Of a stretch of 57,469 bases of DNA, positions 51,132 to 57,469 are shown piece after piece. Location of the stretch: positions 1-57,469 of the forward strand of contig JAUSHZ010000005.1 in NCBI GenBank assembly GCA_030648255.1, read 5' to 3'. The position numbers and the translations under genes were made by a program. The notes beneath the pieces are model-generated. The model was not told where the DNA came from. It saw nothing but the letters and a program-made list of their open reading frames with translations, and searched no databases. Every line of letters starts with the position of its first letter. Position 1 is the stretch's first letter. Source of the DNA: a bacterium (GTDB taxonomy: Bacteria; Patescibacteriota; Minisyncoccia; Minisyncoccales; CG1-02-41-26).

Positions 51132-52457
51132 ATGGAGAATAAAGTAAAGAATAATTTAATATTTGTTGGCATTTTAACAGTGGTTGTTTTTTGTTTGGTT
51201 TTTCCACAGCCAATTAACCAAGGAATAAACTGGTTTAAGGAAAAAGGCGTGCCTTTGCTGGAAAAATTGCCAAATTTGCCAGTTATTAATTTTAAACTTG
51301 GCCTTGATTTGCAAGGCGGAAGCCATTTGGTTTACCAAGCAGATTTTGCTAGTAGCACCATTGTAGCCAAAGACCAAAAAGAAGCAATGCAGGGTCTGCG
51401 GGACGTTATTGAGCGAAGAGTTAACCTATTTGGCGTGGCCGAGCCCCAGGTGGCCATACAAGAGGCAGGGGACAAACAGAGATTAGTAGTTGACTTATCA
51501 GGAGTAACAGATGTTAACAAAGCCATTGAAATGATTGGCAAAACTCCTTACCTTGATTTTAGGCAACAAACAGCTGATTTTAACGCGGAAAACCCTACCT
51601 TTGAAGCAACACAGCTTAATGGAAAATATTTGAAAAAAGCAGACTTGGGCTTTAACCAGCAAACAATGGCTCCTGAAATTTTATTAGAATTTAATTCAGA
51701 TGGCGCAGAATTATTTAGGCAAATAACAGCCAAAAATGTTGGCAAGCGACTAGCTATTTTTATTGATAATTCTTTAATTTCAGCTCCAAATGTTAATGAA
51801 GAGATTGCTGGGGGCAAAGCTCAAATAACTGGCCAGTTTTCCGTGCAGGAAGCTCGCAATATGGTGCGTAATTTTAATTCTGGGGCTTTGCCTGTGCCAA
51901 TTACTTTGATATCTCAAAATACAATTGGCCCCAGCTTGGGCATGGTTTCCTTGAACACTTCCTTAAAGGCTGGGCTTTTTGGCTTTTTGGCTGTTTGCAT
52001 ATTTATGATTGGGTTTTATAGATTTTCTGGATTGTTGGCCTCGGTGGCTTTGGCTATTTATAGCTTGATTTTGCTGTCTTTATTTAAAGTAATTCCAGTT
52101 ACTTTAACTTTAGCTGGAGTTGGAGCTGCTATATTATCAATTGGTATGGCGGTTGACGCTAATGTTTTGATTTTTGAACGCCAAAAAGAGGAAAGAAGAA
52201 AGGGGGAAAATTTTAAAACATCTTTAGAAAATGGATTTTCAAGAGCTTGGCCATCTATTAGAGATAGTAATTTTAATACTTTAATTATTGCTTTAATAAT
52301 GTTTATTTTTGGGACAAGCTTTGTAAAAGGGTTTGCCGTGGCTTTAAGCTTGGGCGTTTTGGTGAGTATGTTTTCAGCCATTATTATTACAAAAACTTTG
52401 ATGAGATTTTTCATTGGCACAAAGTTAGAGAAAATTAAATGGCTGTGGAGACAATAA
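51132..52457 (+). CDS. secD: protein translocase subunit SecD
   Basis: 441 aa. One N-terminal membrane helix, then KLGLDLQGGSHLVYQADF (the D1 signature), the P1 domain (YLDFRQQ, LLEFNSDGAELFRQIT), and six-helix RND-type membrane part with NTIGPSLG and GMAVDANVLIFERQKEERR. It uses the proton gradient to pull exported proteins out of the Sec channel. It is shorter than in E. coli (615), as in many small-genome bacteria. The next gene, secF, starts four bases later. TATACT lies only one base before the ATG, so the mapped promoter is unclear. Confidence 0.95.
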   Translation: MENKVKNNLIFVGILTVVVFCLVFPQPINQGINWFKEKGVPLLEKLPNLPVINFKLGLDLQGGSHLVYQADFASSTIVAKDQKEAMQGLRDVIERRVNLFGVAEPQVAIQEAGDKQRLVVDLSGVTDVNKAIEMIGKTPYLDFRQQTADFNAENPTFEATQLNGKYLKKADLGFNQQTMAPEILLEFNSDGAELFRQITAKNVGKRLAIFIDNSLISAPNVNEEIAGGKAQITGQFSVQEARNMVRNFNSGALPVPITLISQNTIGPSLGMVSLNTSLKAGLFGFLAVCIFMIGFYRFSGLLASVALAIYSLILLSLFKVIPVTLTLAGVGAAILSIGMAVDANVLIFERQKEERRKGENFKTSLENGFSRAWPSIRDSNFNTLIIALIMFIFGTSFVKGFAVALSLGVLVSMFSAIIITKTLMRFFIGTKLEKIKWLWRQ

Positions 52458-52461
52458 ATTT

Positions 52462-53358
52462 ATGAAATTTGATTTTATTAAATATAGAAGAGTATCTTAT
52501 GGGCTCTCAATCTTATTAACTGTTTTAACAGTAATTTCTGTTGCTTCTTTTGGGGTAAAATGGGGAATTGACTTTACGGGGGGTACTGTTTTGAGCATTT
52601 CTTATAATGGTTCTTTGCCAACAAGTCAGCAAGTCAATGGGGCGCTTTTGAGCTTGGGGTTGAAGGAGGCAGTTGTTCAGCAACAAGGAGAAAAAACAAT
52701 TGTTTTGAAAATGCAAGACATTAGCGAGGTAAATCACCAGCAAATTATTGATAAACTAAAAGAAATGGGCAGTGTTGTTGAGGGATCGGAAAGTTTTGAA
52801 TCAATAGGGCCTGTTATTGGCAATGAACTAAGAAGCAAGATTAAAACAGTTATTTCTTTAGCCTTAATATCAATACTAATTTACATTGCCATTGCTTTTA
52901 GAAAAGTTTCTTTTCCTGTGAAGTCCTATGTTTATGGGCTTATGGGAATTGTTGCTTTAATTCATGACGCTATGGTGCCAATTGGTGTTTGGGCAATTTT
53001 GGGAAGATACTATGGCTACGAAATAACCATTCCTATTATTACGGCCTTATTAACTATATTTGGTTATTCAATTCATGACACAGTGGTTGTTTTTGACCGA
53101 ATTAGAGAAAATCTTTCCAAAGAAAAAAGCGCTAATTTCAAGGATATTATCAACAAAAGCTTGAATCAAACATTTACTCGGTCAGTCAATACATCTATAA
53201 CTGTTTTAATGGTTTTGTTGGCTTTATTTTTATTTGGCGGGGTGGCATTAAAACCATTTGCCCTGTGTTTAATTATTGGCATTGGTTTGGGAACATATTC
53301 TTCAATTTTCTTAGCTTCGCCTTTAGTTTATTCTTATTACAAAATTAGAAAAAAATAA
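52462..53358 (+). CDS. secF: protein translocase subunit SecF
   Basis: 298 aa. GVKWGIDFTGGTVLSISYN is the SecF signature; FESIGPVIGNELRSK precedes the membrane part, and GYSIHDTVVVFDRIRENL and LNQTFTRSVNTSITVLMVLL are conserved helices. It forms a complex with SecD and acts with SecYEG and the SecA coded just upstream. The 3' gap of 76 bases holds no gene. Confidence 0.95.
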   Translation: MKFDFIKYRRVSYGLSILLTVLTVISVASFGVKWGIDFTGGTVLSISYNGSLPTSQQVNGALLSLGLKEAVVQQQGEKTIVLKMQDISEVNHQQIIDKLKEMGSVVEGSESFESIGPVIGNELRSKIKTVISLALISILIYIAIAFRKVSFPVKSYVYGLMGIVALIHDAMVPIGVWAILGRYYGYEITIPIITALLTIFGYSIHDTVVVFDRIRENLSKEKSANFKDIINKSLNQTFTRSVNTSITVLMVLLALFLFGGVALKPFALCLIIGIGLGTYSSIFLASPLVYSYYKIRKK

Positions 53359-53420
53359 CATTAGAGGGGTTGGCAGATAAAAATTTATCCAGTTAAAATA
53401 GGGATGGGTTTTTTGTTTTA

Positions 53421-53429
53421 TGTTAAAAT
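53421..53429 (+). promoter_or_regulatory. extended -10, five bases before ATG
   Basis: TGtTAAAAT ends at 53429; the ATPase ATG is at 53435, so the mRNA is predicted to be leaderless. Confidence 0.58.
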
Positions 53430-53434
53430 AAGGT

Positions 53435-56077
53435 ATGGATTATTCAATATTAGAATCTAGTTTCAAAGGGCTAACTAGCCAAGAGGCAGATTTTCGTTTG
53501 CAAAAAAATGGCAAGAATGTTTTGCCATCCCCAAAACCGCATTCAAAAATAAAGCTTTTTCTTAGCCAGTTTAACAGCCCCTTAATGTATGTTCTTTTAA
53601 TAGCGGTTGTTATCTCTTTTTTTTCAAAGCATTTTTCAGACACTATTTTTATTATTGTTGTTTTATTTATTAATACTACGGTTGGGTTTTACCAAGAAAA
53701 CAAAGCAAACAATTCTTTAGCAGCTTTAAAGAAAATGGTAAAAATAAAAGCCAAGGTCTTGCGAGATGGCAATGAAAAAGAAATTGATAGTGAAAATTTG
53801 GTTGAAGGAGATGTGGTTATATTAAAAATGGGAGATAAGGTTCCCGCTGACGGCCGAGTTATTGAATCGAAAAATTTAAAAATTAACGAAGCCAGCCTAA
53901 CAGGAGAATCCAAGGCAGTAAAAAAAGATGAAGGCGCAAAAGTACCCGAAAATTCTCCTTTAGCTGAACAGATCAATATGGCTTTTATGGGTACCATTAT
54001 TGAAGAGGGAGAAGGGAAGATAATGGTTACGGGTACTGGCCTTAACACTGAAATTGGCAAAATTGTTGGGTTATTAAGAGAAACAAAAGAAAGGAAAACG
54101 CCCCTTCAAAAGAAAATCCTTACTCTTTCAAAGCAAACCGCTGTTTTTATAATAGCTATTATAATAACTATTATTTTAATTGGTTATTTTACAGAAAAAT
54201 CTTTTAATGATATTTTGGTGGCCTCATTGGCTCTGGCTGTTTCAGCTATTCCCGAAGGCCTTTTACCAGCCATTACTGTTATATTAACCTTGGGAATGCG
54301 CCGGATATTTAAACAAAAAGGCTTGGTAAGAAAATTAATTGCCACAGAAACTTTGGGAAGCGTAACTGTTATTTGCACTGATAAAACAGGCACTTTAACA
54401 GAGGGTAAAATGCAGGTGAGCCATGTGTTTACAAGCACAAAAGAACTATTAAGCTCTAACTTTAAGAATATTTTTAAGAATAATAATTCTAACGGAATTG
54501 AGTCGCATATTTTAGCTCTAAAAATTGCTTCATTAGTTAATGAGGCATTTGTGGAAAACCCTGACCAAGAATTAGAAAAGTGGATAGTTCGAGGCAGGCC
54601 AACAGATCAAGCCCTGTTGATGGCTGGCATGCAAGCTGGGATTTACAAAGAAGAATTAGAAACTCAATATCCAGTGCTTGATAGAATTAATTTTGAATCT
54701 GGCGCGAAATATGCTGTTACCTATCATAAATTTGGTAATAAAAAAAATATTTTGTATGCCCTAGGCGCTCCTGAAATTATTATTGAACATTCAGCATTTC
54801 TAGATATTGATGGAAAAAAGAAAAAATTAAGCCCCATTGAATTAAAAAAGCTTTTTCTTAAGGTAAATACTTTAACTGAAAAAGGGTTGAGAGTGTTGGC
54901 TTGTTGTTATAAAGTGTATCCTTGCTCCACAAAATATGAAAATTTATTAGAGCTTAGAGAGAAAATGGTATTAGTTGGTTTTGTGGCTATTAAAGACCCA
55001 TTAAGGGTTGACGCTGCAGAGTCGATTGAAATTACCAAAAAAGCTGGCATTCGCACAATTCTTATTACTGGCGATCATAAACTAACAGCTAAAGCCATTG
55101 CTTTGGAAATCGGCCTCCATGCAGAAAAAGAAAACATTTTAGAGGGCAAAGAGATTGATTTATTAAGCGACGATGATTTAAAAGAAAAGGTTAAGCTTAT
55201 TTCAATTTACGCTAGAGTTTCTCCAAGCCATAAGTTGCGTATTGTTAGAGCTCTTCAAAACAATGGCGAGGTGGTGGCTATGGTGGGGGATGGGGTTAAT
55301 GATGCCCCAGCCTTAAAGATAGCTGACATTGGTATTTCCTTGGGCTCTGGCACTGATGTTGCCAAAGAGGTAGCTGACTTAGTTTTGCTTGACAATAACT
55401 TTAGAACCATTATAAAAGCTATTGAACAGGGCAGGGTTGTTTTTGGAAATATAAGAAAGGTCTTTACTTATCTAGTGGCTGATGATTTTTCAGAGTTGTT
55501 TTTATTTTTGGGCTGCATGGTTATGGGATTTCCTTTACCACTTTTGCCAGCCCAAATTCTTTGGATAAATTTAGTGGAAGATGGTTTCCCCGATATTGCT
55601 TTAACAACCGAACAAGAAACAAAGGGAATAATGGACGAACCCCCAAGAAGTCCCAAAGAGCCAATTTTAAACAAACCTTTAAAAAAATGGATGGTTTGTA
55701 TTTTTTTAATTTCTGGGTTGGCTGCTTTTTTTGCATTTTTATTTTTTTGGAAATCCTCTGGCCAAATAGAAAAAGCCAGATCAATGACTTTTGCTTTAAT
55801 GTGCCTTGATTCTTTGGTGTTTGCTTTTTCTGTTCGCTCTTTCAAGAGAACAATCTTTAGAAAAGATATTTTTTCCAACAGGTATTTAGTTTTTGGTGTT
55901 GCCTTGGGGCTTATTCTATTGCTTGGCGCTGTTTACTTTCCGCCTTTGCAAAAACTTTTGGCCACTCAGCCATTAAGCGGTTTTGAATGGTTAATAATTT
56001 TGGGAATTAGCTTAGTGGAAATTATTTTAATAGAGATTGTAAAAAAAAGAATTTTTAGCTATAATAAAATTAAATAA
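53435..56077 (+). CDS. P-type cation ATPase, Ca2+-transporting type (P2)
   Basis: 880 aa. NEASLTGESKAV (TGES at 156-159), ICTDKTGTLTEGKM (phosphorylated D316) and MVGDGVNDAPALKIADIG (618-623) give the full P-type cycle. Membrane helix 4 has AIPEGLLPAI, and the helix 6 segment INLVEDGFPDIALT keeps the Asn and Asp of Ca2+ pumps. Ten membrane helices are visible. It should pump Ca2+ (or another divalent cation or Na+) out of the cell. An N-terminal cation-ATPase domain starts the protein (LTSQEADFRLQKNGKNVL). Confidence 0.94.
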   Translation: MDYSILESSFKGLTSQEADFRLQKNGKNVLPSPKPHSKIKLFLSQFNSPLMYVLLIAVVISFFSKHFSDTIFIIVVLFINTTVGFYQENKANNSLAALKKMVKIKAKVLRDGNEKEIDSENLVEGDVVILKMGDKVPADGRVIESKNLKINEASLTGESKAVKKDEGAKVPENSPLAEQINMAFMGTIIEEGEGKIMVTGTGLNTEIGKIVGLLRETKERKTPLQKKILTLSKQTAVFIIAIIITIILIGYFTEKSFNDILVASLALAVSAIPEGLLPAITVILTLGMRRIFKQKGLVRKLIATETLGSVTVICTDKTGTLTEGKMQVSHVFTSTKELLSSNFKNIFKNNNSNGIESHILALKIASLVNEAFVENPDQELEKWIVRGRPTDQALLMAGMQAGIYKEELETQYPVLDRINFESGAKYAVTYHKFGNKKNILYALGAPEIIIEHSAFLDIDGKKKKLSPIELKKLFLKVNTLTEKGLRVLACCYKVYPCSTKYENLLELREKMVLVGFVAIKDPLRVDAAESIEITKKAGIRTILITGDHKLTAKAIALEIGLHAEKENILEGKEIDLLSDDDLKEKVKLISIYARVSPSHKLRIVRALQNNGEVVAMVGDGVNDAPALKIADIGISLGSGTDVAKEVADLVLLDNNFRTIIKAIEQGRVVFGNIRKVFTYLVADDFSELFLFLGCMVMGFPLPLLPAQILWINLVEDGFPDIALTTEQETKGIMDEPPRSPKEPILNKPLKKWMVCIFLISGLAAFFAFLFFWKSSGQIEKARSMTFALMCLDSLVFAFSVRSFKRTIFRKDIFSNRYLVFGVALGLILLLGAVYFPPLQKLLATQPLSGFEWLIILGISLVEIILIEIVKKRIFSYNKIK

Positions 56078-56079
56078 TC

Positions 56080-56102
56080 AAGCGCCAAAAAAGCGCTTTT
56101 TA
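56080..56102 (+). terminator. Rho-independent terminator
   Basis: AAGCGC (56080-56085) pairs with GCGCTT (56093-56098), followed by a T-rich run. It ends the ATPase unit. Confidence 0.75.
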
Positions 56103-56110
56103 TTATATAC

Positions 56111-57283
56111 ATGAAAATAGCTATTAATCTTACAAGGGAATATATCGGGGGAATTACTTCCTCTAACATTAATTTAATTAATCATCTCTATGGCCAAGAT
56201 TATGATCTTTTGGGAATTGAATTAAACGCTCGAATGTATATGAAGGGCCCTATTATTTTTAGGAATTTTGCCCCAGAGGTTTTTGATCATCACATAATTA
56301 ATGTTCATGATTTGCCAATAATGGATGTGTTGAAGAAGAGTAAAACCCTTAAAGATGTTGAGCGCAGATACAAAGAATCAATTAGTATAATGAGGTGTAT
56401 TCTTAAAAAAGAGAAACCAGATGTTGTGCTTTTAAGCGGATCTCATTATGCTCCTTGGCTTATGTCTGTAGCTGCTAAAAGAGAAAAAATTCCTATTGTG
56501 CTTTGGTATTCTGGAGTTTTATCAATGGAAACAGGCCATTATTCAAAAAAAGTAAGGAATATTTTTCAGGCCATGGAAAAATCTTTAGTTGCTCGGGCTT
56601 TTCGAATCGTTTTTCCTTCAAAGTTGTGCAAGGATTTGGTTGAAACAACTGTCACAAAAAAGAAAATTAAAAAAAGTCATATTATACCTAACCCCATTGC
56701 CAATATTTTTACAGATCCGTGCGCGGTTGAGTATTCCAATGAACGCAAAATAGCGGCTGTGGGAAGATATTCAAAAATAAAAAATTTTGATAGATTTTTC
56801 GAACTCCACAGAGTGCTTCTTCAAAGAGGGTGGAATCATACTGCTTCATTTGTAACCAACCCAGAGTCAAACTTTAACAATAAACCCAAAACCATTGAAA
56901 TTGTGCCTCCAACAAATTGGGAGGGATTGAAAAAGTTTTATCTTTCTCAGGGTTTAATAATTTGCCCATCGGATTTTGAAACATTTGGCAATGTTCCCAT
57001 GGAAGCAGCTTGTCTTGGTATTCCGGTGTTGGTAAGTGATAAAATGGGTTGCGCTGAAATATTAAAAAAAGTGGGACTATTAAATATGGTGATTTCTTTC
57101 TCAGATATTGAGAAAGTGGCTAATAGAGTGCAAGAATTATGTGGTCAATCAATAGAGCCAAAACAATTAAACGCTCTAAAAAGGGTGTTAGATTATCGTT
57201 CTGTGTCTGAAAGTATAAGAGAAGTTTTGCAAAGTGCTTGCCGTAGGGTTTGCGTAAAAAAAGTCCCAATTCTTGAGAAATAG
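56111..57283 (+). CDS. glycosyltransferase, GT4 family
   Basis: 390 aa. NLTREYIGGITSSNINLINH is the GT-B acceptor start, KPDVVLLSGSHYAPWLM follows, HIIPNPIANIF is the linker and CPSDFETFGNVPMEAACLG the E-x7-E donor region. The family fold is complete. The gene stands apart from the main glycan run, next to the ATPase and a transposase remnant, so it may be a later arrival. The donor is unknown. Confidence 0.85.
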   Translation: MKIAINLTREYIGGITSSNINLINHLYGQDYDLLGIELNARMYMKGPIIFRNFAPEVFDHHIINVHDLPIMDVLKKSKTLKDVERRYKESISIMRCILKKEKPDVVLLSGSHYAPWLMSVAAKREKIPIVLWYSGVLSMETGHYSKKVRNIFQAMEKSLVARAFRIVFPSKLCKDLVETTVTKKKIKKSHIIPNPIANIFTDPCAVEYSNERKIAAVGRYSKIKNFDRFFELHRVLLQRGWNHTASFVTNPESNFNNKPKTIEIVPPTNWEGLKKFYLSQGLIICPSDFETFGNVPMEAACLGIPVLVSDKMGCAEILKKVGLLNMVISFSDIEKVANRVQELCGQSIEPKQLNALKRVLDYRSVSESIREVLQSACRRVCVKKVPILEK

Positions 57284-57313
57284 GCACCTTAAGAGAAAGA
57301 GAGCAGTTAAAGG

Positions 57314-57322
57314 TTATCCACA
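57314..57322 (+). other. DnaA-box-like nonamer
   Basis: Third exact TTATCCACA, in the short gap between the GT4 gene and the transposase remnant. Confidence 0.45.
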
Positions 57323-57358
57323 AATAACAAAAGTGTTTTAGATACAAACATTTTGCAC

Positions 57359-57469
57359 TCAGAATAATCTAAGAGCTTGATTTGGCGTTTTACCATTTAA
57401 ACTACAATGTTTGGTGTCGTTGTAATACATATTCCATAATCTTATCTTGTATTTTAAATCTTCAAAAGA
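57359..57469 (-). CDS. C-terminus of a DDE transposase/integrase (rve family), cut by window edge
   Basis: The last 36 codons and a TGA stop are visible on the minus strand; the gene continues beyond base 57469. WNMYYNDTKHCSLNGKTPNQAL matches the integrase-core end YN-x-x-R-H-x-x-L-x-x-KTP-x-x-AL found in IS3- and IS481-type transposases (written here in two parts: WNMYYNDTKH and CSLNGKTPNQAL). The catalytic DDE residues lie outside the window. An insertion sequence is therefore present at or next to this edge. Confidence 0.75.
   Translation of the reverse strand, partial: SFEDLKYKIRLWNMYYNDTKHCSLNGKTPNQALRLF

Noticed and set aside
1-57469. UGA recoded as Gly (code 25) as in some CPR lineages
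   Set aside because: Several genes end properly at TGA with full-length domains (e.g. 11204, 34816, 46623), and no domain continues past a TGA.

Overview
The window is AT-rich bacterial DNA that most resembles a Parcubacteria-type member of the Candidate Phyla Radiation (Patescibacteria). The pointers are secreted Thr-rich proteins that end in peptidoglycan-binding domains, very few Shine-Dalgarno sites, -10 hexamers placed 5-8 bases before start codons, a SecA without its C-terminal zinc tail, and many short palindromic or heptameric repeats that run into genes. TGA is used as a normal stop, so the UGA=Gly code of some CPR lineages does not apply. The assignment is inferred from style; there is no rRNA in the window.

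Layout. (1) 1-11204: cell-surface block. It holds the 3' end of a repetitive stalk-like protein, three proteins carrying the same C-terminal peptidoglycan-binding module (319 aa, a 2323-aa multidomain adhesin-like protein and a 563-aa HEFTH metallopeptidase), and a small Thr-rich protein that seems to have lost the module. (2) 11335-39943: about 28 consecutive plus-strand genes for surface-glycan synthesis, many overlapping or nearly touching. They cover nucleotide-sugar enzymes (two SDR epimerases, a short UDP-glucose dehydrogenase homologue, a GT4-ManC fusion, GMD and RMD for GDP-rhamnose, RmlC- and RmlD-like proteins), glycosyltransferases, methyltransferases and a deacetylase-like protein. 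A nonulosonic-acid (pseudaminic/legionaminic type) set follows: a radical SAM-PseB fusion, PseC, Gfo/Idh/MocA, SpsF/PseF, a class III aminotransferase, an unknown GT-B-like protein, a PseH-like GNAT and PseI. A DUF3800 gene sits inside this set. (3) 39930-46623: assembly and export, with a Wzx-type flippase (minus), two glycosyltransferases, a polyprenyl-phosphate sugar-1-phosphate transferase (minus) and an O-antigen ligase/polymerase with TPRs. (4) 46624-57283: more conserved cell functions, with murB, a tiny Lys-rich reading frame, secA, a RelB/RelE-type toxin-antitoxin pair, secD, secF, a Ca2+-type P-type ATPase and one GT4. (5) The right edge holds the C-terminus of a transposase on the minus strand.

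Taken together, the genes make activated sugars, build a lipid-linked glycan, flip it and ligate it, and make proteins that sit on the wall. No stretch over 300 bases lacks a gene. The most unusual material is small. Several families of dispersed palindromes and heptamer repeats supply stop codons, C-terminal tails, internal peptides and, for murB, the start region. There is also a compact promoter-to-terminator unit just upstream of murB whose predicted 5' end is perfectly complementary to the murB leader.
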